Of a DNA stretch of 64,000 nucleotides, positions 43,828 through 51,918 are shown one piece after another (position 1 is the first letter of the stretch; the number at the start of each line of letters is the position of its first letter). Location of the stretch: assembly GCA_002490835.1 (NCBI GenBank), contig DKUU01000020.1:1-64000 (forward strand), written 5' to 3'. Below the pieces are notes generated by a model. That model worked only from the letters and a program-made list of their open reading frames with translations. It was not told the origin of the DNA and ran no database searches. The DNA comes from Lachnospiraceae bacterium UBA7196. GTDB taxonomy: Bacteria; Bacillota; Clostridia; Lachnospirales; Lachnospiraceae. The translations under genes were made by a program, and so were the position numbers.

Positions 43828-43867
43828 AAGACTGTGAAACAGCGTGGTTTTGTTTTACAGTCTTTTT
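43828..43867 (+). terminator. Internal attenuator-like terminator
   Basis: A 13-bp stem (aagactgtgaaac at 43828-43840 against gttttacagtctt at 43852-43864, one G-T pair) is followed by ttt, giving a tctttttg tail. It lies between the first and second genes of the operon and may lower expression of the downstream genes. Confidence 0.65.
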
Positions 43868-43897
43868 GTCATGACGGAAAGAGTGTGGAGGTAAATT

Positions 43898-44275
43898 ATG
43901 GACGACAAATTCAGAAAGCAGTTGGAAGAAGGCGGTGCGGACGTGGAGACCACCTTGAAGCGCTTCATGGGAAACGACGCGATCTACCAGAAATTTCTGG
44001 GAAAGTTCCCCGCTGACCCGAACTACGCTAATCTGGGGATTCACATGGAGTCGGGAGCCTTTGAGGAAGCATACAAGTGTGCGCATGCCTTGAAGGGCGT
44101 GGTGGGCAATTTGGGTCTGACGCCGATCTTTAACAAAGTGTCCGATCTGGTAGAGGAGCTGCGCAACAAGGCGGCCGAAGAAGTGGATGCGGCCCGTGCG
44201 AACGAGTTATGGCAGGAGATCAAGGTGGTATATGAAAAATTTATCGCCATTATAAACGAGAACATCCCCCGGTAA
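43898..44275 (+). CDS. Histidine phosphotransfer (HPt) domain protein
   Basis: A free-standing 125-residue HPt protein that would shuttle phosphoryl groups between kinases and receivers. The phosphorylated histidine is H63 in CAHALKGVVGNLG, the HPt consensus, followed by the amphipathic helices of a four-helix bundle. The ribosome binding site is gtggaggt. It precedes the PAS histidine kinase gene, whose own C-terminal HPt-like domain lacks the histidine, so this protein probably supplies the missing step. Possible partners are the two Rec-HD-GYP proteins and CheY. Confidence 0.9.
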   Translation: MDDKFRKQLEEGGADVETTLKRFMGNDAIYQKFLGKFPADPNYANLGIHMESGAFEEAYKCAHALKGVVGNLGLTPIFNKVSDLVEELRNKAAEEVDAARANELWQEIKVVYEKFIAIINENIPR

Positions 44276-44324
44276 TGAGGAATTTTTCGCTTATTGTCAG
44301 AAGATTTTCTGAGAGGAACTTACA

Positions 44325-45776
44325 ATGGAATTTGAATGGTTAAATTCCCGCATTGCGGACGAAACCATGGAACTTGTCCTTCTTTTCAACGAGGAGGGCA
44401 GTATTCTTTATGGCAATCAGGCGGCGGCGGCGAAGCTGGAATACGACGGGGATAAACTGGAAAAATGCAGTATGTCCCAGATCTTCCGGCAGGACTTCCC
44501 CAATACGCACGACGGGTTTATTACCTTTGTTAAAAAGTGCATGAAGGGCGTCAAAGAGATGACCATGTACCGCAGCAACAATTCCTGTTTCTCGGTCAAT
44601 GTCCGCATCTTTCCGGAAGATAAGACAGACGCTTATCTCCTTCTGGCGGAAGACATCTCGGCCCAGAAAAACATGAATATGCGCATCCGCGAACTCAAGG
44701 AGCGGGAGGAAGATAACTACCGTGCCAGAAATGAGTTTACCGCCAATGTGACGCATGAGCTGCGTACGCCGGTCAACGGCATCAAGGGGCATGTGCTGGA
44801 GCTGGTGGAGGAAGTTACGGATCCCGATCAGAAAAAGACGCTGGATATCGTTCTTAGCTGCTGTGACAATATGCTGACGATCATCAATGATATCCTCGAT
44901 TTTGCGAAACTGGAATCCGGCAAGTTCGTGATCGATGAAAAACCCTTTGATTTTCAGGAGATGATGGATAAGGTGATCGCCACACACAGTGCGACGGTCA
45001 ATAAAAAAGAGCTGCACATGAGCGTGGACATCGATGAGAAGATTCCGAGAAAGCTGATCGGCGACGAGCTGCGGCTTACGCAGGTTCTTAATAATCTTTT
45101 ATCCAACGCCATAAAATTTACCATGGTTGGATATGTCAATGTGGTAGTTGGGATGACCAGACGGGTCAATGACGAAGTGGAGCTGTTCTTCATGGTGCGG
45201 GACAGCGGCATCGGCATCTCGCAGAAGGAACAGGACAGACTCTTCCAGAGTTTCAGTCAGGTGGACGCTTCCATCACCAGACGCTTCGGCGGCACGGGAC
45301 TGGGCCTTGCGATCACGAAACAATTGGTGGAGCTGATGCACGGCGACATCCATGTGGAGAGCGAGAAGGGGAAAGGAAGCGCCTTTTCTTTCTCGGTAAA
45401 GTTAAAGAGCGAGCAGATCCTCGACGAGGCGCAGAGTCAGGTCTATGTGAACTGGGAAGAATATGTGAAAGAAGGCGAGAACGGGAGCGTCGACCGCCTG
45501 ATGCAGTTTGGCGAGGCGGAGAACCGCGAAGAACTCAAGAAACGTATGGATAAGCTGGTACTCTCCATCGAGATGGGCGCATGGGATAAGGCGGAACTTC
45601 TGGCTTCCACCCTAAAGGCGCTCTTAGAGTCAGCGGGAGACGAGGACTTAAAGCGGCAGGTGCTGAGGATGGAGATGGCGATCCGCAAGTCGAACTACGA
45701 CAAGAGCGTGGAAATGTACGGCAAGCTGAAAGATGCGATCACGGAGCGGGTCGGCGATATCTGGAGCGCGGAGTAG
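44325..45776 (+). CDS. PAS histidine kinase with C-terminal His-less HPt-like domain
   Basis: A 483-residue soluble kinase. A PAS domain (about 12-120) precedes the HisKA domain, with H144 in THELRTPVNG, and an intact ATPase domain (NLLSNAIKF, DSGIGIS, GGTGLGLAI). Residues about 400-480 form a helical unit whose pattern (SIEMGAWDKAELLASTLKAL) follows an HPt domain, but the phosphorylatable His is Ser428. No receiver domain is fused. The start follows gagaggaac. It is encoded between the HPt protein and a Rec-HD-GYP protein and likely feeds them. Confidence 0.9.
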   Translation: MEFEWLNSRIADETMELVLLFNEEGSILYGNQAAAAKLEYDGDKLEKCSMSQIFRQDFPNTHDGFITFVKKCMKGVKEMTMYRSNNSCFSVNVRIFPEDKTDAYLLLAEDISAQKNMNMRIRELKEREEDNYRARNEFTANVTHELRTPVNGIKGHVLELVEEVTDPDQKKTLDIVLSCCDNMLTIINDILDFAKLESGKFVIDEKPFDFQEMMDKVIATHSATVNKKELHMSVDIDEKIPRKLIGDELRLTQVLNNLLSNAIKFTMVGYVNVVVGMTRRVNDEVELFFMVRDSGIGISQKEQDRLFQSFSQVDASITRRFGGTGLGLAITKQLVELMHGDIHVESEKGKGSAFSFSVKLKSEQILDEAQSQVYVNWEEYVKEGENGSVDRLMQFGEAENREELKKRMDKLVLSIEMGAWDKAELLASTLKALLESAGDEDLKRQVLRMEMAIRKSNYDKSVEMYGKLKDAITERVGDIWSAE

Positions 45777-45798
45777 GCGGAATAAAAGGAGAACTGTG

Positions 45799-46860
45799 AT
45801 GGGGACGGAATATACCAATAAGAAAGCGCCCATGATCCTGATCGTGGACGACATCAGTGTGAATGTGACCATTCTGGAAAATATCCTCACCCACGAGGGT
45901 TATGAGACGATGACTGCCCTGAGTGTTCAGGAAGCGCTTACGCAGATCAAAAAAACGACGCCCGATCTGATCCTTTCCGATCTTTCCATGCCGGAGATCG
46001 ACGGGCTGGAATTTTGCAGGATGCTGAAAAGCGATCAGCATACCAGAGACATTCCATTCATCTTTATCACGGTCTTAAACACCAGCAAAGAGAAGGAAGA
46101 GGCCTTTCTGGCGGGGGCGGTGGATTTTATTCCCAAGCCTTTTGATAATGTGGAGGTTCTCATGCGGGTGAGCAACCACTTAAGCATCTATCGAATGCGT
46201 CAGGAGATGACGGACTATAACCGGATGATGCACAAGATGGTGGAGGAGCAGAAAAATCTCAATGAAAAGATCCATGCAAATGTGCTGCGGGCTCTTGCCA
46301 GACTGATGAAAAAGAAGGATCCCGAAAAGGGGACACACAGGTCGAACGTGGGTTATAACAGCAAGCTTTTGGCGCAGGGGATGCAGTTTTCTCCGGCTTA
46401 TGAGGATGAGATCACGGACGAATTTATAGAAGCCATCGGCATCGCGGCCAGACTGCATGACGTAGGCAAATTCGTTCTGGAAGAGGAGCCGCCCACAGAG
46501 GGTCCGGATCGGGACTATATCAAAAGATGTGTCGAGGAAGGCAGGGGCGTGATAGAAGAATTTGGCACCGAACAGGAAGAGGGCGGCGCGCTGGGGATGG
46601 CAAAGCAGATCGTTGCCTGCTGTTACGCGCACTGGGACGGCACGGGTTATCCGGTGATTTCCGGCGATGAGATCCCGTTGGCAGCGCGGATCGTAGCAGT
46701 AGTGGACGGGTTTGACGAGGCGACTGCGCCGGGAGAGGGGAAAAAGGTTTTATCTGTAGAAGAAGGCGTGGAATATATTACCAAAAATAGCGGCGTGTTG
46801 TACGATCCCGACGTTGTAGCGGTCTTTAAAAAGCTTTTTGGCCGGATGAGAACAAATTGA
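45799..46860 (+). CDS. Response regulator with degenerate HD-GYP domain
   Basis: A 353-residue protein starting at MGTEYTN behind aaaaggaga. The receiver domain has D61 (LILSDLSMP) and K in PKPF. The C-terminal HD-GYP-like domain keeps H180, H220-D221 (HDVGKF), D303 and the DGTGYP motif. The histidine of the third motif is Cys (IKRCVEEG), and the HHE triplet before the GYP motif reads CYA (275-277). Metal binding and phosphodiesterase activity are therefore doubtful; it may bind cyclic di-GMP or partner the active protein of the same operon. The contrast with the first gene is clear by eye. Confidence 0.9.
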   Translation: MGTEYTNKKAPMILIVDDISVNVTILENILTHEGYETMTALSVQEALTQIKKTTPDLILSDLSMPEIDGLEFCRMLKSDQHTRDIPFIFITVLNTSKEKEEAFLAGAVDFIPKPFDNVEVLMRVSNHLSIYRMRQEMTDYNRMMHKMVEEQKNLNEKIHANVLRALARLMKKKDPEKGTHRSNVGYNSKLLAQGMQFSPAYEDEITDEFIEAIGIAARLHDVGKFVLEEEPPTEGPDRDYIKRCVEEGRGVIEEFGTEQEEGGALGMAKQIVACCYAHWDGTGYPVISGDEIPLAARIVAVVDGFDEATAPGEGKKVLSVEEGVEYITKNSGVLYDPDVVAVFKKLFGRMRTN

Positions 46861-46885
46861 CTTTTGTTTGATTCTATGGTTTAAT
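46857..46885 (+). promoter_or_regulatory. Putative internal promoter before cheR
   Basis: TTGACT (46857-46862) and TTTAAT (46880-46885) with a 17-bp spacer, 30 bp before the cheR start; it overlaps the stop of the preceding gene. Confidence 0.5.
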
Positions 46886-46915
46886 TAAAGATGGTAATTT
46901 GGGGAGGCGAAAGAA

Positions 46916-47719
46916 GTGATCACCGACAGTGAATTTAAGCGGATCGTCGGATATGTTCACAAACATTACGGCATCGATCTGAGTCAAAAAAAGGTTTTGG
47001 TGGGCGGAAGACTGGAGAACTATCTGGCCCGCAACGGTTACGCAAATTACGATGAGTTTATGGAGAAGGTGGAGAAGAATCCCAAGGGCAGTGAATCCAC
47101 GGATCTGGTCAACATTCTCACCACCAACCATACATATTTCATGCGCGAGAGCGAACATTTTGATTTCCTGAAGAATGTGGCGCTTCCCTGGGCAAAGGCC
47201 AAGGCCATGAACACGAGGGATTTAAGAGTCTGGTGCGGCGCTTCTTCTACGGGAGAAGAACCATACACGATGGCGATGATCATCAAAGACTTTTTCGCTA
47301 TGGAGCGTCCGGCATGGGATACGAGACTGTTGGCGACGGACATCTCCATGCGGGTTTTGGATCATGCGGCGAAGGGCGTGTACCTGCAGGAGCATATCGA
47401 TCCGCTGCCGGCGTCATGGAAGAAACGCTACTTTAAGCAGCTTAACGAAGAAGAATTCCGGGTAAAGGACGAGTTGAAAAAAGAGGTGATCTTCAGGCAG
47501 TTCAATCTGATGGATCCCATTCCATTTAAAAAGAAGTTTCATATCGTATTTTTAAGGAACGTAATGATTTACTTTCAGGATGATATCAAGTATCCGCTCA
47601 TCGAACGGATCTACGATCATATGGAGCCGGGAGGCTATCTTTTCATCGGTCTGACGGAGAGGCTGGACCGCCAGAAAGTAAAGTTTAATTACGTTCAGCC
47701 ATCAATCTATAGAAAGTAG
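46916..47719 (+). CDS. cheR: Chemotaxis protein methyltransferase CheR
   Basis: A 267-residue enzyme that methylates receptor glutamates using SAM. It starts with GTG after ggggaggcg. The N-terminal helical domain (1-75) is followed by the SAM-binding domain with VWCGASSTGEEPYTMAM, the CheR signature. DISMRVLDHA and FRNVMIYF (as FLRNVMIYF) are typical too. No C-terminal TPR domain is present. cheB follows 11 bp downstream, giving the usual adaptation pair for the MCP encoded at the end of the operon. Confidence 0.95.
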   Translation: MITDSEFKRIVGYVHKHYGIDLSQKKVLVGGRLENYLARNGYANYDEFMEKVEKNPKGSESTDLVNILTTNHTYFMRESEHFDFLKNVALPWAKAKAMNTRDLRVWCGASSTGEEPYTMAMIIKDFFAMERPAWDTRLLATDISMRVLDHAAKGVYLQEHIDPLPASWKKRYFKQLNEEEFRVKDELKKEVIFRQFNLMDPIPFKKKFHIVFLRNVMIYFQDDIKYPLIERIYDHMEPGGYLFIGLTERLDRQKVKFNYVQPSIYRK

Positions 47720-47730
47720 GGAATCGGAAT

Positions 47731-48756
47731 ATGATGCCTATCAGAGTATTGGTCGTTGACGATTCGCTGATGTTCCGTAAGCTTCTGGTAAAAGCTTTGA
47801 ACGCGGATCCGAATATTGAAGTCGTGGCGGATGTGGAGGATGTCTATCAGGCGCGGGACGCCATTTTGAAATTTAAACCGGATGTAATGACGCTGGATGT
47901 GGAGATGCCGAAGATGAACGGTATCGAGTTTTTGCGGAGGCTGATGCCGCAGTATCCCCTTCCCGTCGTTATGATCAGTTCCTTAAACGATAAGGTCTTC
48001 GATGCGCTGGAGGCGGGTGCAGTCGATTTTGTTAACAAGCCTACGAATTTAAATCAGGCTCAGTTAAACGACTTCCTCTCGCAGGAATTGGCGGCGAAGG
48101 TCAAGATCGCTTCCACCGCAAAGGTCGGAAAGCTGAAACGGGCGGAAGCCACTTCTATCATGGGACATATCAGCGCGGCGGGCGGTAAGGACCGGATCGT
48201 GGCGATTGGCGCGTCCACAGGAGGCACCGAGGCTATCTTCGAGGTAGTCAAACGCTTTAAGAGAGACATTCCGGGCGTTGTCATCGTACAGCACATGCCG
48301 CCCGGTTTTACCAAGATGTATGCTGACCGCCTGAATAATTCATGCGAGGTGGCTGTCAAGGAAGCGCAGAGCGGCGACCGTGTCCTGCAGGGACAGGTGC
48401 TGATCGCGCCGGGAGACAGGCAGATGAAGCTTGTCAAAGTAAACGGCGTCTATCAGGTAGAGTGCAGGGGCACCGAGAAGGTGAGCGGACATTGCCCTTC
48501 CGTGGACGTATTGTTTTCCTCGGTGGCGAAGGCGGCCGGGAATAAGGCAGTCGGCGTCATCCTTACAGGTATGGGAGGCGACGGCGCGAAGGGACTTTTG
48601 GAGATGCGGCAGGCCGGCGCGCTGACGGTAGGACAGGACGAAGCGACCTGCGTCGTCTACGGGATGCCTAAGGTGGCTTTCGACATAGGGGCCGTACAGC
48701 AGCAAGCGCCGATCACGGCAATCGCAGGGAAGGTTTATAACCTGTTGAGCAAATAG
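47731..48756 (+). CDS. cheB: Protein-glutamate methylesterase CheB
   Basis: A 341-residue response regulator/methylesterase that removes methyl groups from the MCP. The receiver domain has D56 (MTLDVEMPKMNG). The catalytic triad is S162 (GASTGGTEA), H188 (VQHMPPGFT) and D284 (TGMGGDGAKG). The start is one of two adjacent ATGs after agtaggg. Domain order and length are standard. CheA encoded downstream would phosphorylate it. Confidence 0.96.
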   Translation: MMPIRVLVVDDSLMFRKLLVKALNADPNIEVVADVEDVYQARDAILKFKPDVMTLDVEMPKMNGIEFLRRLMPQYPLPVVMISSLNDKVFDALEAGAVDFVNKPTNLNQAQLNDFLSQELAAKVKIASTAKVGKLKRAEATSIMGHISAAGGKDRIVAIGASTGGTEAIFEVVKRFKRDIPGVVIVQHMPPGFTKMYADRLNNSCEVAVKEAQSGDRVLQGQVLIAPGDRQMKLVKVNGVYQVECRGTEKVSGHCPSVDVLFSSVAKAAGNKAVGVILTGMGGDGAKGLLEMRQAGALTVGQDEATCVVYGMPKVAFDIGAVQQQAPITAIAGKVYNLLSK

Positions 48757-48806
48757 ATTTTACAGAGGATTGTAACAGAAAATTAAAAGAAAGGAGCTGG
48801 GCGCAG

Positions 48807-49199
48807 ATGAAGATTTTATTGGCTGAGGACGATTTCGCCAGCCGCAAATTTATGGACAAACAGCTATCGCGCTACGGAGAATGTGACGTGATGGTGGATG
48901 GCGAAGAAGCAGTGGATGCATTTATGATGGCGCTGGAGGATGGAGAGCCTTACGATCTGGCCTGCCTCGACGTGATGATGCCGGTTATGGACGGCTATCA
49001 GGTATTGAAAGCGATCCGCGACATTGAGGCGCAGAAAGGCATTCCCAAGAGCAAGCGCGTCAAGGTGATTATGACCACGGCGTTAAACGATGAGCGCAAT
49101 GTCAAGATGGCGTTCGAGCTTGGATGCGAAGCCTATGCCGGGAAACCGATAGATGTGGAAAAGTTTGAAAAGGTTTTAAAGAAGCTGGGGCTGATTTAG
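48807..49199 (+). CDS. cheY: CheY-like single-domain response regulator
   Basis: A 130-residue receiver with acidic pocket E7/D8/D9, phosphoacceptor D55 (ACLDVMMPVMDGY) and a lysine near position 113 (AGKPID), preceded by a Thr in MTTAL. Start follows aaaggagc. It has no output domain. With no flagellar genes nearby its target could be a flagellar motor elsewhere or another signalling partner. Confidence 0.93.
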   Translation: MKILLAEDDFASRKFMDKQLSRYGECDVMVDGEEAVDAFMMALEDGEPYDLACLDVMMPVMDGYQVLKAIRDIEAQKGIPKSKRVKVIMTTALNDERNVKMAFELGCEAYAGKPIDVEKFEKVLKKLGLI

Positions 49200-49224
49200 G
49201 AAATCTTTAAGGTTAGGAGGAAGT

Positions 49225-51357
49225 ATGGCAGAAGAATTCAACACAGACAGTATGCTAGACATGTTTTTGTACGAGAGCGGCCAGCTTTTGGAAAAACTGG
49301 AAGGCATCATATTAGAAAAACAGGATGCAGACTGCTTTGATGATTCCGATATCAATGAGATCTTCCGTGTCATGCACACCATCAAAGGTTCCTCAGGCGT
49401 TTTGATGTATGAGAACATTACCAAGGTAACCCATAAACTGGAAGATGTATTTTACTACCTGAGAGAATCCCATCCGGACGACGTACCGCACATGGAACTG
49501 GTGGAGAAGGTACTTGCCGTGTCAGATTTTGTGACAGGGGAGCTTGACAAACTCAAGAGCGGAGAGACCCCTGATGGTGATGAAAAGCAGCTTGTAGAGG
49601 ATTTGGACGAGTTTCTTAGCCGCCTGAAGGGCGAGATCAAGAAACAGGGCATCGAGATGCCGCAGGCGAACAGGCATGTGGAGCCGACGCAGTTCTACAT
49701 CACGCCCGTGGCGGGGGATGACAGTCATTTTTATCGGATTTCGATCCATTATCGAAGCGATACGCAGATGAGTAATCTGAGGGCGTATTCGGCTACCTAT
49801 GCCCTGAAAGAGGTGGCGGAGGATCTGCTCTATACGCCGGACGACATTCTTTCCAACGAGGCCAGCGCCGATGTGATTGTAGCCGAAGGCTTTCATATGC
49901 TGCTGCAGACGAAGAGCTCCAAGGAGGAAGTCATCGCGCTGATCGACAGCTCGGAGGCGGAGGAGATCAATTTCGACGAGCTTACGAAGGAAGAATACGG
50001 CAACGCACTCGGCGAGTTTGGCAGAGAGGACGCGATGCCGGCCGCGCAGCCTGCAGAGGCGGCCAAGGCGGACGATAAAGAGGCCAAAAAGGAAGGCCCG
50101 AAGCCCGGCGACTATGTGGTCAAGACCAAGGAAGCCGGTAAAGGTAAGACGCTTGCGAAGAACCAGCCGAAGCAGCAGAGCATCATCAGCGTGAACGTGG
50201 AGAAGATGGATGCGCTGATGGATCTGATCGGTGAGCTCGTTATTGCGGAGGCGGTGGTCTTACAGAACCCCGACCTGAAGGTGCCGGGACTGGAGCTTTC
50301 TAACTTCCAGAAAGCGTCCGGACAGCTCTCCAAGATCACTACGGAGCTGCAGGAAGTCATTATGTCGATGCGCATGATGCCGCTGACCAATGTCTTCCAG
50401 AAGATGAGGAGAATCGTCTTCGACGTGTCCAGAAAGCTTGGCAAGGATATCGAGCTTGAGGTGATCGGTGAGAACACGGAAGTGGATAAAAATATCATCG
50501 AGCATATCACCGATCCGTTGATGCACCTTGTAAGAAACTCGGTGGATCACGGTATCGAGGAGAATGCGGCGGATCGTACCTCGATCGGCAAGCCGGCCAA
50601 AGGAAAGATTACGCTGGAGGCCAAGAACGAGGGCGGCAAGGTTTATATCAGCGTCAAGGACGACGGCAAGGGCTTAAATAAAGAGAAATTGTACCAAAAA
50701 GCATTGGAGAAGGGCGTCATCGAGAACAAGCCGATGAACGAGTTTTCAGATAAGGAGATTTTCCGTTTTATTACGCTGCCGGGCTTTTCCACCAAGGAAG
50801 AGGTCACGGAGTATTCCGGCAGAGGCGTCGGTATGGACGTGGTGGTCAAGAACATTCAGACCATCAGCGGAAGACTCGATATCTCCAGTGTGGAGTTTGA
50901 AGGATCCGAGATGACTTTGGTGATCCCGCTGACGCTGGCGATCATCAACGGCATCGTTGTACAGGTAGGTAATTCCCCGTTTGTGATTGAGACGGCTTCG
51001 ATCAAGGAATTTGTGCGAGTGGGTGAGGATGATCTCATTCATGAACCGAGCGGCGAGGAATATATTGTGTTAAGAGGCGAATGTTATCCTTTTATCCGCC
51101 TGAACGAAAAGTATGATCTGCCTGATTCGATCAATAAGATCGAAGAGGGAATCATCGTGGTGTTAGAGCATGAAGGCAGTCAGGTATGCGTTCTGATCGA
51201 TAAGCTGCTGCAGGAACAGGAGATCGTGGTCAAACCGATCCCGTCCTATGTCAGAAAGGTCAAAGGTCTTTCGGGCTGTACGCAGTTAGGAGACGGAAGC
51301 ATTGCGCTGATCCTTGATATCGCCGGACTGCTGATGCACGACGGAGAAAGGAGATAG
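49225..51357 (+). CDS. cheA: Chemotaxis histidine kinase CheA
   Basis: A 710-residue kinase with standard domains: P1 HPt with H51 (MHTIKGSSG), a P2-like region (about 150-245), a charged linker, P3 dimerisation (about 310-375, SVNVEKMDALMDLIGELV), P4 ATPase (HLVRNSVDHGIE, KDDGKGLN, TEYSGRGVGMDVV) and C-terminal P5 CheW-like domain. All kinase boxes are intact. Start follows ttaggaggaa. It lies 25 bp after cheY and 3 bp before cheW. It phosphorylates CheY and CheB and possibly the Rec-HD-GYP regulators. Confidence 0.97.
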   Translation: MAEEFNTDSMLDMFLYESGQLLEKLEGIILEKQDADCFDDSDINEIFRVMHTIKGSSGVLMYENITKVTHKLEDVFYYLRESHPDDVPHMELVEKVLAVSDFVTGELDKLKSGETPDGDEKQLVEDLDEFLSRLKGEIKKQGIEMPQANRHVEPTQFYITPVAGDDSHFYRISIHYRSDTQMSNLRAYSATYALKEVAEDLLYTPDDILSNEASADVIVAEGFHMLLQTKSSKEEVIALIDSSEAEEINFDELTKEEYGNALGEFGREDAMPAAQPAEAAKADDKEAKKEGPKPGDYVVKTKEAGKGKTLAKNQPKQQSIISVNVEKMDALMDLIGELVIAEAVVLQNPDLKVPGLELSNFQKASGQLSKITTELQEVIMSMRMMPLTNVFQKMRRIVFDVSRKLGKDIELEVIGENTEVDKNIIEHITDPLMHLVRNSVDHGIEENAADRTSIGKPAKGKITLEAKNEGGKVYISVKDDGKGLNKEKLYQKALEKGVIENKPMNEFSDKEIFRFITLPGFSTKEEVTEYSGRGVGMDVVVKNIQTISGRLDISSVEFEGSEMTLVIPLTLAIINGIVVQVGNSPFVIETASIKEFVRVGEDDLIHEPSGEEYIVLRGECYPFIRLNEKYDLPDSINKIEEGIIVVLEHEGSQVCVLIDKLLQEQEIVVKPIPSYVRKVKGLSGCTQLGDGSIALILDIAGLLMHDGERR

Positions 51358-51360
51358 TAC

Positions 51361-51903
51361 ATGGCTGAAGAGTTATTGAAAAATGAAGAAACAGATGAAA
51401 TGGATGAGCTGATGGAAGAGGATGATTCTCAAAAAGGGATGTTCATGATATTCCAGATCGGCAAAGAGTTCTTCGGTATCAGCATCAGCTATGTGAATGA
51501 GATCATTGCGATGCAGCCGATCGCGGCGATCCCTGAGGTAGACGACTACATCAAGGGACTGATCAATCTCCGGGGCAAGATCATTCCTGTGATCGACGTC
51601 CGTACCCGATTTAAGATGGAACCGTGCGAATATACGGACAGGACGTGTATTATTGTCATCGATGTAAAAACGACCATGATCGGTCTGATCGTGGAGAAAT
51701 TGGCGGATGTGGATACGATTGCCGAAGACAATATCGCACCGCCGCCGTCTCTTGGAAGGAAAGAGCACGAGCATAACAAATATGTGTACGGGCTGGCCAG
51801 AACAGGAGATACGGTAACGCTGCTTCTCGATCCGGAGAAGCTGATCAAACAGGATGATATCGTGGCTGTGGTAGAAGAAAGCCGTAAGGAAGAACAATCA
51901 TAA
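51361..51903 (+). CDS. cheW: Chemotaxis adaptor CheW
   Basis: A 180-residue adaptor linking CheA to the receptor. After an acidic N-terminal tail (1-25, ETDEMDELMEEDD) it has a CheW-like SH3 pair: FQIGKEFFGISISYVNEI, then the conserved LINLRGKIIPVIDVRTRF. The long acidic tail is an addition to the usual 150-residue form. It starts 3 bp after cheA with the aaggagat site inside the cheA end, so it is translationally coupled. Confidence 0.95.
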   Translation: MAEELLKNEETDEMDELMEEDDSQKGMFMIFQIGKEFFGISISYVNEIIAMQPIAAIPEVDDYIKGLINLRGKIIPVIDVRTRFKMEPCEYTDRTCIIVIDVKTTMIGLIVEKLADVDTIAEDNIAPPPSLGRKEHEHNKYVYGLARTGDTVTLLLDPEKLIKQDDIVAVVEESRKEEQS

Positions 51904-51918
51904 AAAGGAGAGATTACC

